The notes under the pieces are model-generated. The model was not told the DNA's origin, did no database searches, and worked only from the letters and a program-made list of their open reading frames with translations. Positions 1-8,908 of a stretch of DNA of 64,000 bases are shown here, piece by piece. Where the stretch lies: positions 1-64,000 of the forward strand of contig NZ_QOVJ01000011.1 of the NCBI RefSeq assembly GCF_004104055.1, written 5' to 3'. Within the stretch, counting starts at the first letter, position 1. The number at the start of each line of letters is the position of its first letter. Origin of the DNA: Leeuwenhoekiella aestuarii. GTDB lineage: Bacteria; Bacteroidota; Bacteroidia; Flavobacteriales; Flavobacteriaceae. Position numbers and translations under genes: made by a program.

Positions 1-252
1 TTGGTCAAAATAGTTTTCCAAACTGATTGAGGTTTCTTCGTGTAAGTACATACGTGATATTTTAAATAGAACCTTTGATTCTAAAAATGCAGCTGTATTG
101 AGTTGATTAAAAAAGAGAGCCCAAATCTGATGATTCAAGCTCACTTCAAATTAAAGTCAACATACATTAAAAGTCTTTATTTAAAGGCTAATTCAAATAA
201 ATAAACCTATTCAAATGCTGCTTTTACGAGAATGAATGGGGTTATAATTATT

Positions 253-3048
253 TTATTCCACTGGCATCAATACACCTTCTACAATAGCCGCATTAGAATT
301 GATTAAGGCTGCTGTTGCTTTAAGGTTTGCCACCCTGATGCTTTCAATTAAAGCTATACTATCTGCCTCGTCAGAAACCGGCGTTCCTTTTTGAAGGTTG
401 TTGGCGATATTTCTTAACCAAAAGCCGTTTTGGCGTTGGTTTTCGGAAACACCCTTCTTGTAATTGCTTTTTATTTCAGTCAATTCCTCTGCATCGATAC
501 TGGTTTCCATCTTTTTTAATTCGGCATAAACAATCTTTAACAAGTCGTCTGCTTTATCAGGATTACAGTTAAAGCTTACGCTTAAATTATAGTTCCCAAC
601 AGGTTCCCAGCTTACAGAACCGCCTACTCGAACACCGTAAGACCCCCCTTCTTCCTCTCGTATACGCTCCATATAACGTTTATCAAGAAGTTGAGATAAT
701 ACATAAAGCTCCAGGTTATTTTTCTTAGAATACTCCATATCGCCGTTAAAACTCACATTGATGGTTGTCTGAGGAGTTTCCATCTCTTTGGTCAAATGAA
801 CCGGGGTTTTGCCTTGTGCAGGACGCATATTATGGTCTACAGCTTTTTCTGTTTTTGACGTGGATGGGATGCTTCCTAAATATTTTGTAGCAAGATCAAG
901 TAATTCTTTCTCTTCGAAATCCCCTACAAAAACAAAGGTGAAATCGTTAGCATTAGAAATTCGATCCCGGTATACTTTAGCAGCTCCCGCTAAGCTTACC
1001 TCATCTATGAGCTTCTGATCAAAAAGAACGGATCGCTTGCTGTGACCGGTAGATGCAAGTGTAAGCGAGTCTTGAAAAGCACTGGTTACCCGTTTTTCTT
1101 TAGCAATTAAATTAGTCGCCAGATTTTGTTTTATAATTTCAAAAGCCTGCTCATCAAAACGAGGAGCGGTAAATTGAAGGTAAATTTGCTTAAACAAAGT
1201 TTCCAGGTCTTTAGTTTTACTACTTCCATTAAGACTCTCGCTATAAGCATTTATAGAAGCGCCCACAGAGGTCTCTGTCCCGGCAAGTAATTTTTGAAGC
1301 TCAATTTTATTTAAATCCCCAATGCCAGATTGACCTACCAGATAAGAGGCGACAAACGTATTTGGTAATTCTTCTACTGAAAGTAGCGAACTACCCCCAG
1401 GACTGAAAGCCGTCATAAATACCTGCTCTTTATCAAAATCTGTAGGGTAAAGTGCCAGTTTTAATCCGTTTGCTAATGTGTATAATTTAGCTTCTATACC
1501 TTCGATAGCTTCCGTTTTTGTTACCGGGCTACCTTCAAGAGCTGTATTGATAAGTTTTTTATCTGAGGTGGTTTCTTCAAAAGGAATGCGTTTTTTTGCT
1601 TCAACCTGGTCAAGAGCGGTTTCAATTGCTTCCTGATCCGGATAGGTGTTTGTATCAGAACCCACAATACTTACCCCTCTGCCTGTATCACCTTTAAAAC
1701 GCTTTAGATATTCCAGTATGCTTTCATTGGTTACCCTATCTAAAAGACTTAATTGATAATCTAATTTCCAGGCATAATCAGTTACCGGCTCTTTATTAAA
1801 GAAATCCTGATAAATCTCACCTGCATAACTGTCGTTGCTGCGTTTTGCTATGTTTGCTTTTGAAGACTCCAGATTGGTTTTAAAAGCTGCTTTAGCTCTG
1901 GCTAATTCGCCCGGCGTTGCACCAAATTCTGCAAAACGGTTATACTCTGTCACTATATATTGAAGTCCGCTAAGTAGACTGTCTTTTTTAGGACGTGCAT
2001 TCAGACTTAGTACCTCCAGGGGACGCACAAATTGCTGTACTCCAAAACTTACTCCCAACACCGGACAATTCTCTTCTAAAATCAATTCAGAAAAACGATT
2101 GTTTAAAATATAGGAAGCAAAGCCCCCCGTAATACCTTCTTTAATTTCCTCAACCACACTTAAATCAAGAGGGGTGCGCTTTACAAAATATTGAAGGGAA
2201 GGTTCTCCCAATTCTTTGTCTGTAGAATTGATGTATATAAAATCTGCGGTGATGGGCACATCAAAAACAGGGCGCTCCGGCAGATCTTTTTTTAATGGAA
2301 TAGCTGAAAATACCTTCTTGATTTTAGCCTCAAGTTCCTTTACATCAACATCGCCAACAACCACTACGGCTTGCTGATCTGGGCGATACCAGCGCTTGTA
2401 ATAGTCACGCAGTTCATCGTATTCAAAATTATTCACTATATCCATCAGACCAATGGGCATTCTCTTACTATACTTAGAATCTTTTAAATACCCATCGAGC
2501 CAGACTTTAGAATTGGCTCGAAAACCTGCTGTATTACGCGACCGCCATTCTTCGTTAATCACACCGCGCTCGTTATCGATTTCAGCATCGGTTAACGATA
2601 AATAACCCGACCAGTCATGTAGGATCAATAAAACCGAATCCAGTAATTTTTCATTCGTAACCGGCACCTGATTGATGTTGTAAACCGTCTCATCAAAGCT
2701 GGTAAACGCATTGATTTCAGAACCGAATTTCATCCCGTTTTTCTCCAGATATTCCAGCATTTCTTTGTCTTTGAAATTCTGCGTCCCGTTGAAGGCCATA
2801 TGTTCTAAGAAATGCGCAAGACCCTGCTGGGTGTCGTTTTCTAAAACAGAACCTACATTTTGAGCAAAATAAAAAGAGGCCCGATCTTTAGGCTCCTCGT
2901 TATGAAACACATAATAATGCATCCCGTTTTCAAGAACCCCGCTTGCCAAATTTTCAGGTCTTACGGGAGTATCAGATACGTTTTGAGCACTTAGAGATGT
3001 GCTTAGAATTATAAAGAAGAGTAATAATCTGGTTGTTATTTTAGTCAT
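253..3048 (-). CDS. M16 family zinc metallopeptidase (insulinase/pitrilysin type)
   Basis: This is a full-length two-half M16 peptidase of 931 residues. The inverted zinc motif HxxEH is intact as HFLEH (H79, E82, H83), followed by the usual Glu-rich helix (NERGVINEEW, about residues 158-167). The second half is the inactive M16_C type lobe that closes the chamber. Residues 1-21 form a signal peptide ending SLSAQ, so the enzyme should act in the periplasm or at the outer membrane, degrading peptides. It is the last gene of the minus-strand block that carries SusC/SusD and thioredoxin genes, 312 bp downstream of dsbD, so it may be transcribed separately. Peptide processing after SusCD import is an inference from context. 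Confidence 0.93.
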   Translation of the reverse strand: MTKITTRLLLFFIILSTSLSAQNVSDTPVRPENLASGVLENGMHYYVFHNEEPKDRASFYFAQNVGSVLENDTQQGLAHFLEHMAFNGTQNFKDKEMLEYLEKNGMKFGSEINAFTSFDETVYNINQVPVTNEKLLDSVLLILHDWSGYLSLTDAEIDNERGVINEEWRSRNTAGFRANSKVWLDGYLKDSKYSKRMPIGLMDIVNNFEYDELRDYYKRWYRPDQQAVVVVGDVDVKELEAKIKKVFSAIPLKKDLPERPVFDVPITADFIYINSTDKELGEPSLQYFVKRTPLDLSVVEEIKEGITGGFASYILNNRFSELILEENCPVLGVSFGVQQFVRPLEVLSLNARPKKDSLLSGLQYIVTEYNRFAEFGATPGELARAKAAFKTNLESSKANIAKRSNDSYAGEIYQDFFNKEPVTDYAWKLDYQLSLLDRVTNESILEYLKRFKGDTGRGVSIVGSDTNTYPDQEAIETALDQVEAKKRIPFEETTSDKKLINTALEGSPVTKTEAIEGIEAKLYTLANGLKLALYPTDFDKEQVFMTAFSPGGSSLLSVEELPNTFVASYLVGQSGIGDLNKIELQKLLAGTETSVGASINAYSESLNGSSKTKDLETLFKQIYLQFTAPRFDEQAFEIIKQNLATNLIAKEKRVTSAFQDSLTLASTGHSKRSVLFDQKLIDEVSLAGAAKVYRDRISNANDFTFVFVGDFEEKELLDLATKYLGSIPSTSKTEKAVDHNMRPAQGKTPVHLTKEMETPQTTINVSFNGDMEYSKKNNLELYVLSQLLDKRYMERIREEEGGSYGVRVGGSVSWEPVGNYNLSVSFNCNPDKADDLLKIVYAELKKMETSIDAEELTEIKSNYKKGVSENQRQNGFWLRNIANNLQKGTPVSDEADSIALIESIRVANLKATAALINSNAAIVEGVLMPVE

Positions 3049-3360
3049 TGTTTTTTGATCTTAAGTAATTATAAAAGAGATATTTTAAAGTTCATTTAGC
3101 ATTACATAAATGGTAAAGAACTTGATTCAAGACTTTTAGATTTTAAAAAAGCTAATGCTTATCAAATTAGCGTAAAGCCTTTTAGTTTTATAAACAGTAT
3201 TCCTATTAAAGACGATTCTCGAAAGCAAAACCCTTAATGAGCTGGCGATTTATTTTATTTACTATTGAAAAAGACTTTTTTAAGCATAGAACGGAATTTT
3301 ATTAAATAATTGAGGCTATTTTACACCATGTTTTTTAATCTAGAGTGTGCTTCTCAAAAT
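3049..3360. other. intergenic gap, nothing recognised
   Basis: This is 312 bp of AT-rich sequence between the M16 peptidase start and the dsbD stop. I see no open frame, repeat or convincing hairpin with a U tract. It presumably holds the M16 promoter. Confidence 0.4.
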
Positions 3361-5310
3361 TTAATTCCTGTAATTTTCAATTCCTTCCTTTAACCAGTTT
3401 AAATACGAGTCGATATCAGGATCATAAGCTGTAGGCTCATTGAGGTTTTCTCCATTGTTATCGATCAGCACATAATACGGCTGAGCATTTGCTTTATAAT
3501 GTTTAATTTGAAAATCACTCCATTTGTTTCCTATAGTCTTAATCTTCTTACCGGTGGTTTCAGAAATATACTGTTCACTTTTGGGCAGGTCTTTTTTGTC
3601 GTCTACATAAAGTGAAATCAGTACCAGCTCATCCCGGAGTACCTGCTGAACCTGAGGCTCAGGCCAAACCCGTTCTTCCATCTTGCGGCAGTTTACACAA
3701 GCATAGCCCGTGAAATCGAGCATTACCGGCTTGTTCACCTTTTTAGCATGGGCCATTCCGGCTTCATATTCTTTAAACGTAATCAGATCTAAAGGTCCCA
3801 ATTCTGCATCAGTAGGAAGCTCTATTGAAGTACCTGAAACGCCTTTGGTATTCCCTACCCCATACGGAGACTCGCTATACTGCGATGGGGGCGGAAAACC
3901 ACTGATCCATTGCAGAGGTGCTCCCCAAAGACCGGGAATCATATACACTACAAATGCCAAAACAAATAATCCCAAACCGAGTCTTCCCACAGATATATGT
4001 GGCAATGGACTATCGTGTGGTAGCGTGATTTTTCCGAAGAGATAAAGCACCAGACCTCCAAAAATGGCAATCCAGATCGCCAAAAATGTCTCGCGTTCCA
4101 ATAGATGTAATTGCAACACCAAATCGGCATTACTTAAAAATTTAAAGGCAAATGCTAATTCCAGAAATCCTAAAACCACCTTTACTGTATTGAGCCAGCC
4201 GCCCGATTTAGGCAAAGAATTTAACCAACCTGGAAAGGCGGCAAACAAAGCAAATGGCAATGCAATCGCAAGAGAAAAGCCCAGCATACCCATAATAGGC
4301 CCTATGTGACCTCCACCCGAGGCAGCCTGTACAAGCAGAGTACCTACTATAGGTCCTGTACAGGAAAAAGAGACAATCGCCAGAGCTAGTGCCATAAAAA
4401 AGATCCCAATAAACCCGCCTTTATCAGCTTGAGAATCTACTTTGTTAGCCCATTTATTGGGCAACATAATTTCAAATGCACCCATAAATGATGCGGCAAA
4501 AACAATCAACAGTATAAAGAAAACCACATTGAACCATACGTTGGTAGACAAGGCATTTAAAGCATCTGCGCCAAAAACTACACTTACCAAAACCCCTAAC
4601 AATACATAAATTACAATGATGGAGGTTCCATAAATTATTGCGTTTTTTATACCCGCTATACGTGTTTTGCTTTGTTTGGTAAAAAAACTTACCGTCATAG
4701 GTATCATGGGAAATACGCAAGGCGTTAAAAGAGCGGCAAAACCTGAAAAAAAGGCAATAATGAATATAGACCAAAGCCCCAGTTTGCTATCATTATCCGC
4801 TTTATTTGCTGAGCTTTCTGTAGCCAGCACCTGCGAACTCGTATCTGATTTAGTGACTGTATCTGCAATTTCAAAGGTCAAATTCACTTCAGTCGGAGGC
4901 AGGTATTGATCAGTATCGCTTACTGCAAACTCTAAAAAAGCATCAATACGATCAATAGATTCTTTGATAGTGATTGTTTGGCGAAACTCAGCTTGCCCCT
5001 TAAAAACAGGGATATCCATATCAAAGACAGGATCATTAACAACCCTTCCTTTCTCTTCTATGGTATTGCCTACGATGACGAATTTTCCGTTACTATCATC
5101 ATATATAAAAGTTGTTGGTGTGGGACCTCCTTCAAGTACATTCTGAGCATAGAGGTACCATCCTTCATCTATTGTAGCTTTGGTTATCAGCTCATAATCG
5201 GTTTCTGAAATCTTTTCTACCGATGTCTCCCATTTTACGTGATTTACCACTTGAGCCTGAGCTGATATGGTCGCGGCTAGAACTGCTAATACTAAAAACA
5301 ATTTCTTCAA
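3361..5310 (-). CDS. dsbD: DsbD-type thiol:disulfide interchange protein with a cysteine-less alpha domain
   Basis: DsbD carries electrons from cytoplasmic thioredoxin across the inner membrane to periplasmic thioredoxin-fold proteins. The order here is signal peptide, alpha domain, an eight-helix beta domain with its two cysteines (in ALLTPCVFP and FSCTGP), and a C-terminal gamma thioredoxin domain with ACVNCRK. The alpha domain reads VSDTDQYLPP where redox-active relatives have Cys-x4/5-Cys-x-PP, so both of its cysteines are gone (Ser and Tyr). I place the start at a TTG (5308-5310), giving MKKLFLVLAVLAATISAQAQ, a clean signal peptide 11 bp after the upstream gene. The longer ATG frame to 5367 would add 19 odd residues and overlap that gene by 46 bp. 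The stand-alone alpha domain just upstream probably supplies the missing cysteines. Confidence 0.93.
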   Translation of the reverse strand: MKKLFLVLAVLAATISAQAQVVNHVKWETSVEKISETDYELITKATIDEGWYLYAQNVLEGGPTPTTFIYDDSNGKFVIVGNTIEEKGRVVNDPVFDMDIPVFKGQAEFRQTITIKESIDRIDAFLEFAVSDTDQYLPPTEVNLTFEIADTVTKSDTSSQVLATESSANKADNDSKLGLWSIFIIAFFSGFAALLTPCVFPMIPMTVSFFTKQSKTRIAGIKNAIIYGTSIIVIYVLLGVLVSVVFGADALNALSTNVWFNVVFFILLIVFAASFMGAFEIMLPNKWANKVDSQADKGGFIGIFFMALALAIVSFSCTGPIVGTLLVQAASGGGHIGPIMGMLGFSLAIALPFALFAAFPGWLNSLPKSGGWLNTVKVVLGFLELAFAFKFLSNADLVLQLHLLERETFLAIWIAIFGGLVLYLFGKITLPHDSPLPHISVGRLGLGLFVLAFVVYMIPGLWGAPLQWISGFPPPSQYSESPYGVGNTKGVSGTSIELPTDAELGPLDLITFKEYEAGMAHAKKVNKPVMLDFTGYACVNCRKMEERVWPEPQVQQVLRDELVLISLYVDDKKDLPKSEQYISETTGKKIKTIGNKWSDFQIKHYKANAQPYYVLIDNNGENLNEPTAYDPDIDSYLNWLKEGIENYRN

Positions 5311-5321
5311 TGTACCCTGAT

Positions 5322-5774
5322 TTATTTTAGCGTAAATACTAAATCTATTTCCGTTGGTGGCAGGCACCTGGTGTCATCACAAACCATGAACTCAACCTTT
5401 CCGTTAATAGATAAAGGCGTTTCATTTTTTAGTCTTACGGTTTGTCTAAAGGTGGCCTTGTTTTCAAAATATTTAATCTGCATTTCAAAAACGGGATCAT
5501 TGACCGTTAGACCTTTATCTTCTGAGGTGTTTCCTTTCTTGAGAAAACTGCCGTTGTTTATAAAGGTAAATACGGTTGGTACAGGACCATCTTCAGGAAC
5601 ATTTTGGGAATAGAGGTGCCAATGAGGCTCTATGATTGCCGTGGCTACCAAGACATACTCCTTATTTGAAACTTTTTCTACCGAGGTTGACCACTTAACT
5701 GGTTCCAATATTTGAGACTGTACAGCCCCAAAGAAAAATAAAGCGAAAGCTAAAATCGTATATTTCATAATCAA
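5322..5774 (-). CDS. stand-alone DsbD alpha (N-terminal) domain protein, exported
   Basis: A 150-residue protein with a signal peptide (ending GAVQSQ) and a single DsbD N-terminal immunoglobulin-like domain. It aligns along its whole length with the alpha domain of the DsbD encoded directly downstream (shared KWSTSVEK-like start, LYSQNVxEDGPxPTxF, NDPVFxM, LPPTEIDL). Unlike that domain it keeps the two redox cysteines as CDDTRC before LPP, matching the active-site pair of DsbD alpha (E. coli C103/C109). It lies 88 bp after a TlpA-like gene and 11 bp before dsbD, so the three are probably co-transcribed. Inferred role: the mobile periplasmic electron acceptor for DsbD, passing electrons to the TlpA proteins. 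Confidence 0.9.
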   Translation of the reverse strand: MIMKYTILAFALFFFGAVQSQILEPVKWSTSVEKVSNKEYVLVATAIIEPHWHLYSQNVPEDGPVPTVFTFINNGSFLKKGNTSEDKGLTVNDPVFEMQIKYFENKATFRQTVRLKNETPLSINGKVEFMVCDDTRCLPPTEIDLVFTLK

Positions 5775-5862
5775 TTATTAATTAAGCATGAGTCCATTTT
5801 ATAGAATCGAGTAAATGAATACTCTATTTATAAGTGGCCCATTATTATTTCATTTGATTGTT

Positions 5863-7293
5863 TTAGGGTGTTTTGATTTGTGCAGCTTCCTTAGCCATAG
5901 CAATCATTGCTGAAATTTCAGCGACTGCCGAATTTTCACCACCGGAGAATCCCGCGATGCGAAAACGTATTTGGCCGTTAGGATCTATAATCACCTTCGT
6001 AGGTATGGCATTAACTTCAAAAGCTACCGCCATAGGATTAAGCCTGGTTTCCTTATTTTGATAATCCATATACAACGGGAAGTCATAATCATTTTTGTCT
6101 AAATACTCTTGTGCTGCGGCCAAAGGAGCCTCATCCCTTTCAAAGGTGTGTACAAACAAAAACTGGACATCAAGATCTTTCTCGTATTTTTTAAGAGCTT
6201 TTTTCATAGCAGGAAATGATTTTTTGCAAGGACCACACCAGGTTGCCCAAAAGTCTATTACCAATACCTTGCCCATCAAATCCTCTGATGTTAAGGTATT
6301 TCCTTCACTGTCTGTCACCTTATAGGAGGGCGCTTTAGTATCTATAAATATTTTATCGAGATGCGTCTTAATACTATCAATCATTTTCGCTTCAATGGCT
6401 CCTAAAAATTTTTCGTAACCATTTTCATTCACCTTCTCATAGGACTTTTTAAGATACTCCATCACCAGGTCATCAGACTGGCCTTTTTTTACTGTGCTGG
6501 TTAAAATTGGTAATGCCTTATCATAATTACCGTTGTCTGCCTGTATTATGGCGTAACTGTTCAATAAGTTGTTACCTCTTCTTTCGTTCAAATCGTAAGC
6601 CCTCTGAATGATCTCTAAAGCAGCAGCATTGTCTCCGGCTTCCCGTTTATTCCACGCACGTTTCAATTGTAAACCAACAACTGTGCTTTTTATTTGTTCG
6701 GCACGCCTAATTCGGTCTGTAGCTTCGGCTATTTCATTCTTTAAAAACTCTTCTGGATCTTCACCGTTTTTTTTCATTACTTCTGCCACATAGCCTGTAG
6801 CTAAATAGCGATACATATCATCACTCTGAAAATTAGCATACCATTTTTTAGATTTTTCAAGATTTTCTGCTTGTGCATAAGAGGCAACGACGTCATAATA
6901 ATACATCCCCACATCACTCTTTTTATTGGGAAAACGCTTTATCATTTTTACTAGAAGTGCTTCCTTAGCTTTAGGATTTTTTTCACCAACCAAGGTATTC
7001 CCCGCACGAACGAATGAAAACCTTCCTTTAGGATATTTAGTAATAGCTTCTTCTACCAGAGCTTCTGCTTTAGCCCTTTGATTTTTTCGGTCATAATATT
7101 GAACAGCCAGTAAGTAGCCCTCTTCATCGTTACTTTTTAACATTTTGCTGATTTCCTTTTCAACAGCAATGGAATCTTTTGTATTTAATAAAGCCTGCAG
7201 GCGTGGATTGCCACCATAATTTTGAGCAAGCCCTTTATAGCAATACAGTAGCAGAAGGCATATTAAAACAGTATATCTTATAATTTTTTTCAT
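5863..7293 (-). CDS. TPR-containing TlpA-like thiol-disulfide oxidoreductase
   Basis: A 476-residue exported protein. Residues 1-23 are a signal peptide. A helical middle resembling tetratricopeptide repeats covers roughly residues 25-290, and a TlpA/AhpC-type thioredoxin domain occupies the last 160. The active site is WATWCGPC (C353, C356), and the cis-Pro loop (NAIPTKVIID) is present. Such proteins reduce or isomerise disulfides in the periplasm; the partner is not known. It is followed by the alpha-domain gene and dsbD, its likely electron source. An intrinsic terminator (7352-7386) lies just upstream, separating it from the SusCD operon. The helical domain could bind a dedicated client protein. 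Confidence 0.9.
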   Translation of the reverse strand: MKKIIRYTVLICLLLLYCYKGLAQNYGGNPRLQALLNTKDSIAVEKEISKMLKSNDEEGYLLAVQYYDRKNQRAKAEALVEEAITKYPKGRFSFVRAGNTLVGEKNPKAKEALLVKMIKRFPNKKSDVGMYYYDVVASYAQAENLEKSKKWYANFQSDDMYRYLATGYVAEVMKKNGEDPEEFLKNEIAEATDRIRRAEQIKSTVVGLQLKRAWNKREAGDNAAALEIIQRAYDLNERRGNNLLNSYAIIQADNGNYDKALPILTSTVKKGQSDDLVMEYLKKSYEKVNENGYEKFLGAIEAKMIDSIKTHLDKIFIDTKAPSYKVTDSEGNTLTSEDLMGKVLVIDFWATWCGPCKKSFPAMKKALKKYEKDLDVQFLFVHTFERDEAPLAAAQEYLDKNDYDFPLYMDYQNKETRLNPMAVAFEVNAIPTKVIIDPNGQIRFRIAGFSGGENSAVAEISAMIAMAKEAAQIKTP

Positions 7294-7351
7294 AATATAT
7301 TTTTATATGGAATAGTCGATTCAACCAGGTGTTAGAACCTGGCTCAATAAG

Positions 7352-7386
7352 GTATTGTGGGGTTTAAAAATTAAACCCCACAATAC
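7352..7386 (-). terminator. perfect 16-bp stem terminator-like hairpin
   Basis: The left arm GTATTGTGGGGTTTAA (7352-7367) and right arm TTAAACCCCACAATAC (7371-7386) are perfect inverted repeats around a 3-nt loop. It sits 13 bp downstream of the SusD-remnant stop codon and so looks like the terminator of that lost operon, now ending the SusCD-TlpA transcript. A weaker 6-bp stem (CCAGGT/ACCTGG, 7325-7342) follows. Confidence 0.75.
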
Positions 7387-7399
7387 GAGTTAGGAATAA

Positions 7400-7483
7400 T
7401 TAGTATCCAGGATTTTGATCCCCTGCGTTGATGTTCGGATTGAGGTTGATATCTGTAGGAATGGCCTTTTTAAACTTGAAAAT
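7400..7483 (-). pseudogene. C-terminal remnant of a second SusD/RagB gene
   Basis: Reading the minus strand, the last 27 codons before a TAA encode a peptide containing AIPTDINLNPNINAGDQNPGY. This is the signature C-terminus of SusD/RagB proteins (IPxxEINLNPNxxQNPGY). An in-frame TAG (7484-7486) precedes it and no SusD sequence remains upstream. The intact SusD of this locus (11187-12665) ends differently (PIPVREIEFGG), so this is the tail of another SusD. It suggests deletion of a neighbouring SusC/SusD pair, or arrival of the TlpA/DUF4369 end of the operon by recombination. Confidence 0.85.
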
Positions 7484-7562
7484 CTATTCTTCCAAAAAAT
7501 CCTGAGCATTTGAACTCTTAAAGAGTAATGCTTGAAATAAGAATTAGAATGATTTTGCCGAA

Positions 7563-8720
7563 CTACTTATCAAAGATTTCAGCTAATTTTTGATGCAGTC
7601 CTTCTTCCCGTAAATTTGTGGACACGATCACCCCATCTGGATCAATTAAAAAATTCTGAGGTATAGCAGAAACAGAATAATCCTCAGCAGCTTGATTTTT
7701 GAAGCCTTTTAAATCTGAAACATGTTCCCAGGGAAGACCGTCTTTATCAATGGCCTTCTCCCAAAGATCCCGCTTATCATCTAAGGAAATTGCTAAAATC
7801 TCAAGGCCTTTGTCGTGATAGGTATTATAGGCTTTTAAAACATTAGGATTTTCCTTGCGACAGGGTCCGCACCAGCTTGCCCAAAAATCTACTAACACAT
7901 ATTTGCCTTTATAATCTTCAAGGCCTATTTTTTTTCCTTCCAGATCAACCTGATTTTTAATAGCTGGAGCGATACTGCCTATAGCTACGGCTTTATAACC
8001 TTCTAAGGCTTCAGCAAGTTCAACTCCATAATAGGAATCCTTGACCGAAGGCTCAAGCAGGTCATACAACTCCTGAGCCTTTTCCGGATCTGGATATTGA
8101 ATATAGCGCTCTTTAATAATAATTGGAGCAGCCAGGCTGGTGTTGTTTTTGGAAACATACAATTTACTCAAGCTATCGCTGAGCATACCAAGATCCTCAA
8201 ATTGTTTATCTATCATCGTACGCTCATCTTTAGACAGTTCACGTTTTCCACCTTGGTTGAGTGAGTCCAGTAAACCATAAACTGGTCGAGCTTTGAGACG
8301 AACCTGATTAAAATAATTATCGTAATAGTCCTGATATTCAGCATTTACTATTGCCCCGGTTATTTTTCCTGTATATAAAGAATCTTTTACCGCCTTTATC
8401 GTAATGTCATCATTGGACAAAATAAAATACAGTGGCCGCTCTAATGTATCTGCTGTTTTTAGGGAGTACCACTTAGCAGCGTCTACTCTACCAGTAAAGG
8501 AAAAATAACCTTCTTGCAGTTCTACAGAATCTAACTTTGGGTCTGTTCCTTCGGGAGCATTAAGCTCTTTCAGGTAGACCATACCAGAAGATTTATCCTT
8601 AATGATTCCCGATATTTTGAACTGCTCCGTGGCTTCAGGTTTTTCTTCTGAACCTGTATTCTTACATTGTACTGCTGTCAATACAGCCAAGCACATTAAA
8701 GCTTTAATAGTATGTCTCAT
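7563..8720 (-). CDS. DUF4369/TlpA thiol-disulfide oxidoreductase lipoprotein
   Basis: A 385-residue protein with a lipoprotein signal (LTAVQC, Cys about 19), an N-terminal DUF4369-like beta domain (about residues 30-130), a helical linker and a C-terminal TlpA thioredoxin domain with WASWCGPC (C284, C287) and a cis-Pro loop SAIPQNF. This architecture is common in Bacteroidota SusCD-type operons. Minus-strand transcription would run from the PKD-like lipoprotein gene (188 bp gap) into this gene. The protein should be membrane-anchored and reduce disulfides in a substrate taken up by the neighbouring SusCD. The substrate cannot be read from sequence. Confidence 0.92.
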   Translation of the reverse strand: MRHTIKALMCLAVLTAVQCKNTGSEEKPEATEQFKISGIIKDKSSGMVYLKELNAPEGTDPKLDSVELQEGYFSFTGRVDAAKWYSLKTADTLERPLYFILSNDDITIKAVKDSLYTGKITGAIVNAEYQDYYDNYFNQVRLKARPVYGLLDSLNQGGKRELSKDERTMIDKQFEDLGMLSDSLSKLYVSKNNTSLAAPIIIKERYIQYPDPEKAQELYDLLEPSVKDSYYGVELAEALEGYKAVAIGSIAPAIKNQVDLEGKKIGLEDYKGKYVLVDFWASWCGPCRKENPNVLKAYNTYHDKGLEILAISLDDKRDLWEKAIDKDGLPWEHVSDLKGFKNQAAEDYSVSAIPQNFLIDPDGVIVSTNLREEGLHQKLAEIFDK

Positions 8721-8908
8721 TATAAATGTCTTATAGTTCTTTTTAATTAGTACTTAAATGCACCTGTTTTTAAGTTTTCTAGTGGCTCAGGTACGTTAGG
8801 AACTGATATGGCAGTCTTTCTCTCTTTAAATTAGATGGAAGTGCTTCGAATCTAAATCTTTTCCGTGCCACATCCTTTGAGCGATGATGGTATGCTCAAT
8901 CAACTTCT

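Noticed and set aside
1-51. Possible minus-strand gene start (MYLHEETSISLENYFDQ) running off the window edge
   Set aside because: Only 17 codons are visible, with no recognisable family or promoter; not enough to call a gene.
3710-5208. Several plus-strand open frames of 60-111 codons opposite dsbD
   Set aside because: They are antisense shadows of a strongly conserved membrane protein gene, with no family match.
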